From Casuarina equisetifolia (taxonomy: Eukaryota; Streptophyta; Magnoliopsida; Fagales; Casuarinaceae): a stretch of DNA of 64,000 nt. The stretch is from assembly GCA_028551475.1 (NCBI GenBank), contig CM052357.1, positions 5,565,931 through 5,629,930 on the forward strand, read 5' to 3'. A program made the position numbers and the translations under genes. Positions 46,902 to 59,746 of the stretch are shown here, one piece after another. Position 1 is the first letter of the stretch. Every line of letters starts with the position of its first letter. The notes beneath the pieces are model-generated. The model did no database searches and had not been told where the DNA came from. It worked only from the letters and a program-made list of their open reading frames with translations.

Positions 46902-49900
46902 AAATAGGTCATGTGGTGGGGTGCCGCATTGTGAAACGAAATAGTACTACTTGTCACGCCCTCCGACCAAGGACTTTCATCGTGCCTTATCGCTTTCATA
47001 CTCACAGGATCATCAATGCCTTCTTTCGTTCTTATCAACAGGGGACTTTTACTGCACTAGTATTATAAGCTGTAAAATGCCTAAGTGGATCTCACCTCAA
47101 ATTTATACTGCCAATAATTAACACATTTTTTGAATTGAATTGAATTAAATCTTACGAAGGAATAACTACATTAATACCATGTAAAAAAGTTAAGCTTACG
47201 ACATTCCTAAAAATTTTTTTAAAGAAAAATGTCTAAACCTATAAAATACATTATAAGTTATTTACTCTCTAACATAAGACGGAAAAAAAAGAAGAAGAAA
47301 CTTTTGATGCAAACAAGTGTGGTAATGTTGCCTTTCATTCGGTTTTCTTTCTCTATTTTGATTTGTAAAAATGGATTCAGTTTATAAAAAAAATATAAAA
47401 TTGGAAATTAAATAAAAAAGATATTTGAAAATACTTTTCATATTTATAATTTATGACAATTAGTACATTTAACACATTTTTCATTTTAAATACAAGCAAA
47501 TCGCTAGAACTCAATCTATACACAATGATTATGAATGATAATCGTTAAACTTACATAACCCAGTTCAGGAGTGGTAAAATGTTAAACCTAAATCTGAATT
47601 TTAATGTAATATTTGAAACTCTTTTTTTACGCTTAATTAATTGCAGAAAGGGTTTGTTTAGTTCTACGCAAGATGAAGTTTTCCCCTCAATGCAGGACGC
47701 GGCTGCATACTGTACTACGTTGGTGGGTATTGTCAGAATGCATTTATAGTTGCCGGAAAGAGTCTTGTCAACGCTTTTGCCACAATCAATTGGCCTCCAC
47801 AAAAAAACAAGCGCAGTAATGGGGAGGGGGGGACCTTTAAGACTGTCAAATTGGTACTTTTTTTTCACTTATAGGTGAATCTAAGTTTTGAAGCACGTCT
47901 TCACAGGCTTTCATAGTGTCTTCGTTGCCTGGTTATGGCATTTTAGAACTATCATTTTCTTGGAACTTTCATACAATAATAATTTGAGATGAAGAAAAAA
48001 ATAGAAACACCGTATGCAACACATCCGCTGCATGCATCGTAAATGTGCTCATGAGGTCGCCATTTTTCGAAGAAAGCACAGTTAATGCTGAATCTGCGAA
48101 AGAGAGTGGCGTTCTACGAAGGGAACCAGAATGGCTGCTCCATTCCGTGCTTGCAGATCCTGGTTGCTCAAATGGCTGATCGTCATGGGCGCTTCCAGTT
48201 GGGGTTCTTAACATCTTCTTGCACCCCACCAAGAGATGGTAATTGCAGTCACATAAAGCAACATTGGTGCGTCCAAGTCCGGACTTAGCTTCCCAATGAT
48301 GGCATTACTGCTTTTAGAATGATGCAGCTCTTAGTGAAATGGTATTCATCAACAGGGAAAAAGAGTTCTGATATTCAACAAAGAGATGAATGTATTCCAC
48401 AACTTGTGACTATTTTAAAATGACATGTTTGTGTGCAGTGTACTGCATGCAAGACTAACCCATACCCATGGTGGGTATTTGACAGAGTCTGCATTTGGTT
48501 GGATTGAGGTGTTCCTTATTTATTTATTTTTTTGTCTCTTTTTTTTTGGGGCAACAAAGTGTTAAGAAATTTAATTTTCTCTTCAAAATTAGTTTGTAAG
48601 GAGAATTCTTTGTATTATTTTTAACAATTCCTTACAACCTACATGGATTGTAAGTTTAGTTACAGGGGTTATATTCTTTAAAATTGCTTTGATTTTATAT
48701 TTTTTTTTAAAGTTGGCTTGTAAGAAAATGATATGTATTTAATATTAAATACTATTTTTAATAAAATTTAAGTTATATGAGACATTCTTCACACCTTTTT
48801 AATAGAAAATTATAACATGTGGAATTAAAAGAACTAAAATTGATTGGGAAGTAAACTGAACATAATTTCACCCTTTTTCTTGCCAGCGCTGTGGGTTTAG
48901 AGAGGCCAATCATGGTACTCTTGATAAACCAGGTCCATTCACCTAAAAATCTGATGATTGTCTCATTAATCAATTGAATCATCAAAAATCTGTTTAAAGT
49001 CTTGCAATACGAAGTCTAAATGGTGGCCACCGACGGCCAGGTCTGCCACAGCTTGTACACCAACTTGACTGTAACACTCGTTCAATCAAGTATGCCTTAC
49101 AGCACTTCATTTGATCGCCTATCGGGACCAACGTTACTCGCGTTTGACTTGGCCTCAAGCATTTATTTTTCCCAACCCCTCCAGCATTTATGCTGTGGAT
49201 TGTTCATCATATGCTTAACACGTTCCAGCTAATGAAGTGACAAGCTAGCAGAAGGTCTACATTGCTGGATCTATTGCCGTTTTGATTCTCAGCCGTTGAT
49301 TCAGACGGTGTTTGATTAAAAACCCACCCTTTCTACGCTTATCTGTTACTTTCCCTTTAATTGATATCCATAAGCAATGTTCTGGAATGCATTTACGATA
49401 GGCATGCAAAGCATTTAATAGATAAAGGAGTTTGGCACATCTTGGCTCTATGCATTTATCATGGCATGTGAGTCAGTGTCGACATCATTCACCCCAACAA
49501 AGACAAGCAAGTTGTCATTATTGTATGAACAGGTTGGGGAAAGCATTATGTTAATAGTGGCTAGACACATGAGATGGGCAGGAAACACCCTAACCGACAT
49601 GTTTAGGGAAAGAAAACACAACAGAAATGTAAGAGAAAAAGAAAAAGAAAATGGGAAGTAAAGGTTTGTTTATTATTTTGATTGGATGGATCAAATGCAT
49701 ATTGCAAACAAATGTCACAAAAATGAAGGCTTAACCGTATTGTGGGTTTAAGTAATGTATTTCCATTTATGTACAAGAGAAAAGTTCATATATTTAGTAT
49801 GCAATCTTTTATAGTTACACTTAAATAAATAAAATATTTCTTTAACTGTTAAACTAACTTCTAATTTGAATAGGGCTTCTACTACCATCCAAGCACAAAG

Positions 49901-50232
49901 GTTACTTTGAAAAAGAAGACGAGGCCATAAAAAGTGGTGTAGCAGCAGCTTAGGTCAGGCTGACGCTTCACTAAACATAGGGGATTATATCTGCCACCTT
50001 GCATGACTACTACACGAGAATATGGAGTTTCGTTATATTTACTTCACACACTTTAATGTATCGAAGTCAAATCTGCAGCAGTTCAGAATGCAGGAATTTT
50101 AGACCAAAGATAGATCGCCGCGCCGGCCTCTGCCATAGAGTCTCACATTATATCCGCGTGAAATCAATGCTGCTAACCAACTCCTTCACCTCTAAAAGCA
50201 AAGAGATGGTCTTTTCGCTTTGTTTCCCTCTC
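46902..50232. other. No gene recognised (about 3.3 kb)
   Basis: AT-rich sequence with two moderately GC-richer islands (about 48000-48280 and 49020-49260). Frames in them are short, lack splice partners and match nothing I know. The right end is the distal promoter of the first GDSL gene. Confidence 0.45.
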
Positions 50233-50240
50233 TATATATA
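50233..50240 (+). promoter_or_regulatory. TATA box of GDSL gene 1
   Basis: CTCTCTATATATA lies 119 bp before the ATG and corresponds to the TATATATA of the other two GDSL genes. Confidence 0.6.
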
Positions 50241-50358
50241 CTTCTCGCGCCTTCTAAGTTCCTCAATCTCCCTCAAATAGCATCACCACTACTCCCTTCA
50301 GAGCTCCATAGTTTCATTTTGCATTCTCTTTCGTGGATTTGTGTCAGTAGTTGCTGCC

Positions 50359-50686
50359 ATGGCAGAGGAGCTGAAGAAAATGAGGGTGGTTTGGGTGCTT
50401 GCATTGCTCTTGAACATGTGGTGCAAGGTGCAAGCCGCGCCCCAAGTACCATGCTACTTCATTTTTGGGGACTCCTTGGTGGATAATGGCAATAACAACC
50501 AGCTCGTATCGTTGGCTAGAGCGGACTACGCGCCATATGGGATTGACTTCGGTGGGCCGACCGGCAGGTTCTCCAATGGAAAAACTACTGTTGATGTGAT
50601 TGGTGAGCAGCTTCTTCCTCTTAAATTGTCTTACAAGTTTCACTTTCTTTTTGTAAAAGATAAAAAACCTTTCACCTGTAAAGAAC

Positions 50687-50728
<42 letters not shown>

Positions 50729-52300
50729 TAGATAGCTATTACAAATGGTTGACTTAGATGTACTTTTTTTCGTTGTAATAGAGGAGAAAATTTTGGGTTG
50801 TCTTCTTTAGTTTCTTCAATGCCTTGGAATATAAAGAGTAGTGGTCCAGAAAGAAGCTTGGTTACAGGCATGTGTTATAGTTCTATACGCAAACACTGTC
50901 CACAATCAATGAGGAATTCACCCCGTTCTTTCTTTAGGCGTGTGCCTGCCGTTTCATTTAATTTCTTGCACATGGTTTTGGTAGTATCCGAAACAAATAC
51001 TTACTATTTTGTGTCAGAAGAATGGTGAGGGAGAAAAATTTGTAAACTATTTAGACACCAAGCTTGGGCATATTAAACTCATAATATTGAACTAAACTGT
51101 GTAAGTTATCTGAACTACTTGTCCATCTACAGCTGAGCTTTTGGGTTTCGATCATTATATACCTCCCTACTCCAGTGTAAGTGGCCGGGACATACTGAGC
51201 GGTGTGAACTATGCATCGGCAGCGGCTGGAATCAGAGAGGAAACTGGGCGGCAGCTGGTAAATGAGTGTTGCACTGTCTTCTCCAGTGATAAATGTCTTC
51301 ATGCCGTGTTATAGCCGACTTACATATTCGTCTTTCTTGTAGGGAGATCGGATTAGCTTTAGTGGGCAGGTGAGGAATTACCAGAGCACAGTTACACAGG
51401 TGGTAAACTTACTTGGGGACGAAAACTCAGCTGCAGATTATCTAAGCAAGTGTATATATTCAATCGGACTGGGCAGCAACGACTACCTTAACAACTATTT
51501 CATGCCCACGTACTACTCGACCGGCAGTCGGTACACGCCAGAACAATATGCTGATGTACTCATTCAAGAGTATTCTGAGCAACTAAGGGTCAGTACTAAT
51601 TTCTTTCACTTTTTCCAAGAACAAACTGGTATTTGGTCTAAGAAACCTAGAATTAAACTAGGGATTACCCTTGTAACATTGTCTTCTGATGTTGTTCCAG
51701 GTTGAAAGATTAACATTCGTTACTGTCCATGTTACAGATTCTGTATCAAAATGGAGCAAGAAAAATGGTCTTGTTCGGAATAGGTCAAATAGGTTGTAGC
51801 CCGAGCGAGTTGGCTCAAAACAGCGCCGATGGTTCGACATGTGTTCAAAGAATCAACTCTGCCAACCAAATTTTCAACAACAAGTTGAAATCTCTTGCTG
51901 GTGATCTCAACAACAATCTTGCAGATGCAAGGTTTATCTATATAGATTGTTATGGGATTTTCCAGGATGTTATTAGCAACCCTTCATCTTATGGTAAATA
52001 CCTTTCCATAATTAGTCGTAATCAAAGAAGGTACCTTGTAAAGGTTTTCATGGTGATCTTTCTTGGCAACTTGCAGGAATCAGGGTCACCAATGTCGGGT
52101 GCTGTGGTGTAGGGAGGAACAACGGGCAAATTACATGTCTACCTAATCAAACTCCATGTCAGAACAGGAATGAGTATCTCTTTTGGGATGCTTTTCATCC
52201 AACAGAGGCAGGGAATACCATTGTAGCAAGGAGAGCTTACAATGCTCAATCTGCATCGGACGCTTACCCAGTTGATATTAGCCGATTAGCCCAGCTCTGA
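50359..52300 (+). CDS. GDSL esterase/lipase 1 (364 aa, five exons)
   Basis: Exons 50359-50602, 51133-51257, 51343-51588, 51738-51993 and 52077-52300 join in frame with GT-AG borders. Family features: signal peptide (residues 1-26), block [12 protein letters not shown] with nucleophile Ser39, block [13 protein letters not shown] in the last exon, and block V D-A-F-H-P with Asp328 and His331. Such secreted SGNH-fold enzymes hydrolyse acyl esters; the substrate cannot be told. The exon pattern 125/246/256/224 is the same in the next two genes. The start at 50359 is chosen because it aligns with theirs and has GCCATGG context. Intron 1 is only 530 bp here and holds a (TA)n run. Confidence 0.95.
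50689..50726. repeat. (TA)n microsatellite in intron 1 of GDSL gene 1
   Basis: About 19 TA units followed by GATAGATAG. Confidence 0.95.
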
Positions 52301-53517
52301 AGATGGAGATGATGGGTGCGGCCGCATGATAGAAAGTTATTCATACTATTTTTCTTTCTGTGAACGTAAGGTCGATGTAGTCAATCGTGTTCAAGTCCAT
52401 TTGTGTAAGTGTGATGAGCGTGTTTCTTGTTCTAGAATATGCTATAAGTGTATTTCGAGCCAATCTCTTAAGGAAGTCCTTAATTCTGCTGAAAGAAAAA
52501 GGGTGAAATTAGAAGCAAGCATGGGAAAAATGTTAGAATGTCCGAGTTTCATTGTTTTTCAATATCTTTATTAAAGAAGAATACTCCTACCAAGAGGAGT
52601 TTATTGTATACTACTATGCTTTCGAATGAAACGGTTCATATACGACTAAATATTCATTCTAACGTAAGGTAGTACTCAATAAAGGAAACATTTTCTCATT
52701 GGTGGACTTGATTGTCGTCTAATTTTCTGAAGAAAGTGACAGAAAGGCTTCGGGCTCTATAAATTAGCAACACCTTGTTTTTTAGGAGAACGGGACCAAG
52801 ATGTGGTGTCATATGACAAAAAGTACATGGCCAAGTGCACACAAGTTAGCATTTGGACAAATTGAGGGATGGTTGTGCGTATTTTCATTTGAGAAATCGA
52901 GCATGATGTTTTCATCGTAGACTTAAAAAGTATCAAAGAAATGTTCTTTTCAATCAAAATATTGTCTGTAATCTAATTTTTAAGCGTCAAGAAGTTAATT
53001 TTGAATGTCTTGAAGGCCCAATCCTCTGCATGCATTAAAGACACGAGGAATTGATCTTCCTCTTTCTCCTTCGTACATTACTTTTCCTGGGAAAGCGAAG
53101 GAAAACTAACTCTTTTGTCCTTAGTGCCTATTAAATGCTCACTCTTCTGAAAGGAAGTAAATCTTTGCCTTCATAGAGATTGAATTACCAAGTCAGGATT
53201 TACCGTGTCAACAAGGCTAGCCATTTTTATGAATTTACTGCTCAAAAAATATCGAGGTGGTCATCTTGGCTTTAACTCTACCAATCACTCAAAAAGTGGT
53301 AGGGGCAGACAGCATTGGGAAGAGAAAACGACGACAGTTTCTTTCTATCTGCCAATGATAATTAACGTATAATTGAAATCTTGTACCATCTTGAATCAGA
53401 AACCACACCTCGCAACCAATGTACAGATTTTGTAATTTGATTCTTCTTACAAGTAGGTTTTGAAAACGTTGTTGGTGATTTGAATTTTGCTCTATACAAG
53501 CTACTTGAGCTTCTTGT
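52301..53517. other. Spacer between GDSL genes 1 and 2; start of the duplicated unit
   Basis: Bases from about 52570 recur from about 57808 and, in a more diverged form, from about 63350. Shared landmarks are TGTCATATGACAAAA(A)GTAC, CCAAGTGCACACAAG, GGATTTACCGTGTCAACAAGGC and AGGTGGTCATCTTGG. No gene is seen. Confidence 0.65.
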
Positions 53518-53794
53518 GTGGTAGATGGTATCATAATTAGTATCTTGGTGGTCCTAGGTTATTCTCAGCACCTGGAACATAGGCCGTATACGTTTGCTGC
53601 TCGCCATGTTACTGCATGGAGACCCGGTGTTTTGTTACATCACTTCACGTGCTTTAATAGGTTCCAACGCAGATCTCTTGTAGTCCAGCCAACAAGAACC
53701 TTAGAGCAAAGAGAAATCAATGCTCCTAACCAACTCCCTCGACTGTCAAAGCAAAAGATGGTCGTTTTATCTTAGTTTCTTCCTTCTATATATA
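53518..53794 (+). promoter_or_regulatory. Promoter of GDSL gene 2 with TATATATA at 53787-53794
   Basis: Almost the same as 59360-59636 before gene 3. The TATA box is 56 bp from the ATG here, against 111 bp in gene 3, because about 55 bp of leader are missing. A long frame inside (53518-53775) ends before the TATA box and is judged chance. Confidence 0.6.
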
Positions 53795-53849
53795 CCTACC
53801 CCTAGTTTTCAAGTTCCTCAATCCCTCTCTTCGTGGCTTTGCATCACAT

Positions 53850-56459
53850 ATGGCAGCCATGCCGAGGGAGCTGAAGAAAATGGGGGTGGTGTTTCTGCTG
53901 ACACTGCTCTTGAACGCGATGTGCACGGAAGAATCCGACCCAGTAGTGCCATGCTACTTCGTGTTCGGGGACTCGCTGGTGGATAGTGGCAATAACAACC
54001 AACTCTCATCGTTGGCCAGAGCAAACTTCCCGCCCTACGGGATTGACTTCCCTAGTGGCCCGACCGGAAGGTTCTGCAATGGGAAAACTACGGTTGACTT
54101 CATTGGTGAGCAGCCTCCGGCTCCATATTAGTTTCTTTCTTGTCACGACTTCAGCCAACTTCTTTTATTTCTTTTAGCTGCTCAATTGGTAGAATGTTGC
54201 AGCCCTTAAGGGGACAAAGCTTTATTTTCTTGTCCGTGGTTAACTGTGCATGCGTGTACACATTTATACATATGCTAGAAGTGGCATGGTGACAATTCAG
54301 ACTTAAGTTCATGCATCTTGTATAAATAATTTCTCACAAGCATTATTAAAGTGAAAAAGAAAGAAATTTGTCAAACATCACTATATAATTCCGTAGTTCC
54401 TAACTTAATTTCAAAGTTATTTGTATGGGTTTCTTTCTCTTTTTTTAGGGTTCCTTTTCTTAATTTGGCTTTTAAGAGAGGGAAATATTTTTACATATAA
54501 AGAGTACAACATATTTATATATTAATAATGTAGGATATATACTAAATTTTAACATTTTACTTCACCTTGAGCATAGTGAAACATTTTCCACATGAACTTA
54601 ATTTATGAGTGAAGGATTACTTTATTTGAATCTTGAACTTTAATATCTTATTAAAATATTTATTTCCTTTATTACAATTAATTTATAGAAAAAGATCATA
54701 TTTTTAGATATATGAAACATAATAGAATAATATATTATTAGTATGTTGACAAGCATTTGACTCAATTGAGAGCAACTATTGTCTAAGATCTTTTGATCTT
54801 AGATTTAATATTGGATGTGTGTGCGGGTATATTTGTATGTTAAAAAAATAGTAAATATATATAAATAATATGGGATAAAAATTGAATTTCAATATAGATG
54901 AATACCATTTATTGTATAGAATGTTAACTTAAGCCCTTCCAAAACTATTGTAGGGAAGCACTCAATTCTTAGTATACTAGGTTGCCATCCTTTGTGGTTC
55001 CAAGTGATAGAAAAATTTGATTTGTCTTTTTTAGTTTCTTCCATTCCTTAAATACGAACAAAAAGGTGGTCCAACAAAAGGACCGAAAATGGTTTCATAA
55101 AGCTAATTTAATACATGTACATGTTTTTTTACCTTTCTAACCTAACAATCATAGTTGCTTGCAAAATTCTGTCCACGGTAAAATGAAGAATCTACCACGT
55201 CCACAGTAAAGCCTCTAATTTCTTGCACATGGTTTTGGTGCCTTTCGCATCTCAAATTAGAATCTATATTTTCCTTCCAAAACCAGAAAACTGGTAACTA
55301 AATGTTGCATCTGCAGTCGAGCTTTTGGGCTTAGATGGTTATATACCTACCTACTCAACTGCAGCAAGACCAGACTTACTGAGAGGAGTGAACTATGCAT
55401 CGGGAGCCGCCGGAATCAGACCGGAAACTGGCCAGCAACTGGTAACTAAACGTTGCACTTTCTCTATCCCAATTAAAATATGACTTATCTCTGTGTTATA
55501 GCTCACTTAGAGACTCCTTGTTCTTGTAGGGAGAACGAATTAACTTTACTGGGCAGGTGCAAAACTACGTGAAAACGTTTCCACAACTGGTAAACTTACT
55601 TGGGAGTCTCAAACCAGCTGCAGATTATCTTGACGACTGCATATACTCAATTGGACTAGGCAGCAACGACTACCTTAATAACTATTTTATGCCCCAGATC
55701 TACCCCACCGGTCACCAGTACACGCCAGAAGAATTTGCTGATGCACTAATTCAACAATATACTGATCAACTAAAGGTCAGTACTGTACTTCTTTGATTTC
55801 TCCCTAAGAAATTATCTGGTTTTAGTTTAAGTAACATTTCGATTTTGTCCATGTTACAGATTCTGTATCAATTTGGAGCAAGGAAAATGGCCTTGTTTGG
55901 AGTGGGTCTAATAGGCTGTAGCCCGAGCGTGTTGGCTCAGAATAGCCCGGGTGATTCATCATGCAATCAACGAATTAATGGTGCTAACGAAATATTCAAC
56001 GAAAAGTTGAAATCTCTTGCCACTGATCTCAGGCAAACTCTGGATGATGTATCAGTGATCTTCATAAACACTTCTGGGATTTTCCAAGATATAATTAACA
56101 ACGCCTCATCCTATGGTATATAATTGTCATGCTCCTCTATCTAAAATTTCGTGGTTACTCATAATTTGATGCTTAATTCATGAAAAATGCACCTTGTTGA
56201 GGCATTCATGATGTTCTTCGTTTGGGAACTCGTAGGGTTCAAGAATACGAATACCGGGTGCTGCGGTCTGGGGAAAAACAGAGGGCAAATTACATGCCTG
56301 CCTCTTCAAAGTCCATGCAGAAAAAGGAGTGAGCATGTCTTTTGGGATGCTTTCCATCCAACTGAGGCGGTGAATAGAATTATAGCATCGAGAGCTTTTC
56401 AGCCTGAATCTCCCACGGACGTGTTCCCCATGGGCATAAACGACTTAGCCCATGTCTAA
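53850..56459 (+). CDS. GDSL esterase/lipase 2 (368 aa, five exons)
   Basis: Exons 53850-54105, 55317-55441, 55530-55775, 55860-56115 and 56236-56459 join in frame. It has a signal peptide (about residues 1-25), F-G-D-S with Ser42, G-L-G-S-N-D-Y, G-C-C-G and D-A-F-H-P with Asp332 and His335, so the catalytic set is complete. It is very close to gene 3 along exons, introns and flanks and more distant from gene 1, so the 2/3 split is the younger duplication. Intron 1 is 1211 bp. A second ATG (53859) lies three codons in; the first is used because gene 3 has an aligned start. Confidence 0.95.
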
Positions 56460-56862
56460 AGATGGAAATAACGGCTGCGGTTGTACGATGATGAGGCAAA
56501 AATTTGTTTGTAGTGTATTTCTTTACGTAGAGCTAAGTCTTTGTACTCCTCGTGGTTTGAAAAAGTGCGTAACTTGTAGTAGAATATGCCATGTGTGATT
56601 TCCAGTGAAAAATAAGAGAACATGTTGTATGTTCAACTTCTATTTCTTTTTCGCTCAAAGAAGAATACTGCAAATCTAGAACACTTAGAATTTCAAGTTG
56701 CTTATTTAAGCAATCTCTTGTAGAGCAAGTAAATAGATGTTAAATGTTGTCATTAAGTCTCATAATACCTAATCTTGGTTGTGAATTTTCTTTATTAAAA
56801 AGATCACTATTTTGTTTCAAGTTATTTGTACAACTTTTCCTTCTATGAACATATATATCACA

Positions 56863-56895
<33 letters not shown>

Positions 56896-59359
56896 GAGAA
56901 AGGAAAAAGCTATTAAGTATGAGTGAATGAACTGACTAACATTACAATTCATTTAACAGAAAATTAAATTTAAAGATTTTCATTTGTTACACAACAAAAT
57001 AATCTCCTAAGAGGGTTTAATATTCTTAAATAGGGATGCTCTCCTACATACTATTTTCTTGATTTTAGCTGTCAAAATTAGTATTTTAACAACCCTATTT
57101 TAAAAACGTCTATTATTATGTTTAAACCGTATACAATAGATACATATTAAAAAAAGAAAGTTTAAGAAGTTTTGCAGTAAAATATTTTTCCTTAGATGCT
57201 TTAATCATCCAATGCAATTTAGAATTTTAATTGTCATTGTTCTTATGAAAGCCTTGTTGTCCTAAAATACTTCTTCAAATTTGTCATACTGGAAAAACAT
57301 ATGTGACATACTTTTAAATTGAGAACCATAGAAATTATAATACAAGTCAATTGAGATGAGCTATAGAGAAATCACTTTTGTTGTAAGAAGTCTATCCTTA
57401 TATATGAGCTATCTAATGAAGTTATGTTTGTTGATTCTCCTGACCATATCAAATCATCTTATGCAACCTCAATATTTACCTAGTGCAATTCCTTAGATGT
57501 TTGTTCACAACAATAAGAAGGTTTGGAGAGTGTAGAAGTGAGAATTTGTTGTAACTTCAAAAGACAAGATATATAATTGAAGTTCTTCTACATTTAGTAT
57601 TATAAATCTATTTACTCCAAAAGGATAAACTTGGATAATTAATGAGACTCCAAAGTGACCGTTGTAACAAAACCTTATTTTACACTTTAAGGTCTAATAG
57701 TCCTAGTCCTCCTTTTTTAGGTGAACAAATAATTCGTTAAATAACCTTGTGAGATTTATGGTCTTGTAAATGACCTACCTATAGAAAGTACTTGTGTACA
57801 ACATATTAAAGAAGAATACTCCTACCCAGAGGAGTTTATTGTATACTACTATGCTTTCGAATGAAACAATTCATATATGACTAAATATTCATTCTTATGT
57901 GACCTAGATTTGGTGTCATATGACAAAAAGTACGTGGCCAAGTGCACACAAGTTAGCATTTTGACAAATTGAGGAATGGTTGTACTAAGCATCATTAAAC
58001 TCAAGGTCGTACAGAGTGAAATAGATTTAATCTAGGCACTAATACCAAGTTAGAAGGCCTAAAGGCTCAACCTAAAAGCTAGCTCAAGGATTGGAGGGTC
58101 TTATTTTAATTTATACTTAATTTCAAAGATCTTAATTTCTAATATGAGACTCTCATCTTCCATATACTTTTCAATCAAAAAAATGTCTATAACCTAATTT
58201 TTAAGTGTCAAGAAGTTAAAATCCAATGGCTTGAAGGCCCAATCCTCTACATGCTTTAAAGACACGAGGAATTGATCTTTCTCTTTCTCCTTTGCACATT
58301 ACTTTTACCGGGAAAGCAAAGGAAAACTAACTCTTTTGTCCTTAGTGCCTATTAGATTCTCACTCTTATGAAAGGAAGGAAGTAAATCTTTTCATAGAGA
58401 GTGAATTACCAAGTCAGGATTTACCGTGTCAACAAGGCTAGCCATTTTTATGAATTCACTGCTTAAAAAATATCGAGGTGGTCATCTTGGCTTTAACTCT
58501 ACCAATCACTGAAAAAGTGGTAGAGGCAGATAGCATTGTGAAGAGAAAACGACGACAGTTTCTTTCTATCTACCAATGATAATTTACGTATAAATGCAAT
58601 CTTGTATCATCTTGAGTCAGAAACCACACATCGCGACCAAAGTACAGATTTTGTAATGTAATTCTTACGATTTATGAGAAAGCTAAGATTGTTGTATATT
58701 TAGCTTTTGGTTCCTCTACGTTGTCAATTTTGATATAGTATGGGTAGGTCAAACTTGGTGCATTTGCCGCTAAAGATTTGCTATTTTGGGCGTTCCCATA
58801 TAAGCTCAGGCGCTGCTTGCATGGGTAAATTTGTAGATTATGTATTACTATTCAGTTGAGTGATATGGTTTTATTCGGATTTTAGCTTTGGATGTCAACT
58901 GATCATCTAAGGTTTGCTTTGCAAGTTTCTGACAATCTTGACACTGATTTATGACGTGGACAGTGTTGAAATTTGGTGTTACATTTTTCATATTCTAACT
59001 TACTATTCTTTTTATATGTAGACATGTTACTTTCTCTTAACACAAATTTTAAGAAGAAAAAAAATATGTTTTCTAATGTAGTATTAAAGCAAAGTTTCTT
59101 GCAAAAAACTTCTAGACTGTAAATGAGTCATTTTAAGAAGTGTTTCTGTAAAATTTAGACATGGAGGTGTGTTGAAGCTGGATATGTATTTTATATAGCC
59201 AATGTCTTCACCTAGGGTACTTCTTTTATATAGAAATATTTTGTTCTTTTACAAGTTAATTTAAAAAAGGAAAAAGAAATGAATCTTCTTACAATTGGAT
59301 TTTGAAAACGTTGTTGGTGATTTCAATTTTGCTTCATACAAGCTACTTGAGCTTCTTGT
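56460..59359. other. Spacer between GDSL genes 2 and 3
   Basis: The first 400 bp match the 3' flank of gene 3 (62431-62830). About 57000-57800 is AT-rich without recognisable features. From 57808 the spacer unit of 52570 onward is repeated, with an insertion of about 165 bp near 57990-58155 relative to it. Bases 58670-59280 have no partner. No gene is seen. Confidence 0.6.
56864..56894. repeat. (TAA)n microsatellite
   Basis: About ten AAT units in the 3' flank of GDSL gene 2. The equivalent place after gene 3 (near 62834) is an A run instead. Confidence 0.92.
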
Positions 59360-59636
59360 GTGGTAGATGGTATCATAGCTAGTATCTTGGTGGTCCTACG
59401 TTATTCTCAGCACCTGGAACATAGGCCGTATACGTTTGCTGCTCGCCATGTTAGCGCATGGAGACCCGGTGTTTTGTTACACCACTTCACGTGCTTTAAT
59501 AGATTCCAACGCAGATCTCTTGTATTCCAGCCAACAAGAACCATAGAGCAAAGAGAAATCAATGCTCCTAACCAACTCCCTCGACTGTCAAAGTGAAATA
59601 TAGTCCTTTTATCTTCGTTTCTCCCTTCTATATATA
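59360..59636 (+). promoter_or_regulatory. Promoter of GDSL gene 3 with TATATATA at 59629-59636
   Basis: Matches 53518-53794. The leader between TATA box and ATG keeps about 55 bp that gene 2 has lost. Confidence 0.6.
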
Positions 59637-59746
59637 CCTACCCTTACTTTTCAAGTTCCTCTATCCCTCTCAAACGTCAACCCTCACCTCTTCTTTCGTA
59701 GTTGCATCGTTTCCATTGTCTTCTCTTTCGTGGCTTTGCATAAAAA

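Noticed and set aside
53518-53775. An 85-codon open frame upstream of GDSL gene 2, matched by a similar frame at 59360-59596 upstream of gene 3.
   Set aside because: It ends before the TATA box, so it cannot be an upstream ORF of the mRNA. Most differences between the two copies change the amino acid and the end of the frame differs, so conservation only reflects the recent duplication.
54760-54850. A possible third SINE in intron 1 of GDSL gene 2 (GGATGTGTGTGCGGG followed by an A run).
   Set aside because: The tRNA boxes are not recognisable, and gene 3 carries a related stretch at the same place, so there is no insertion evidence.
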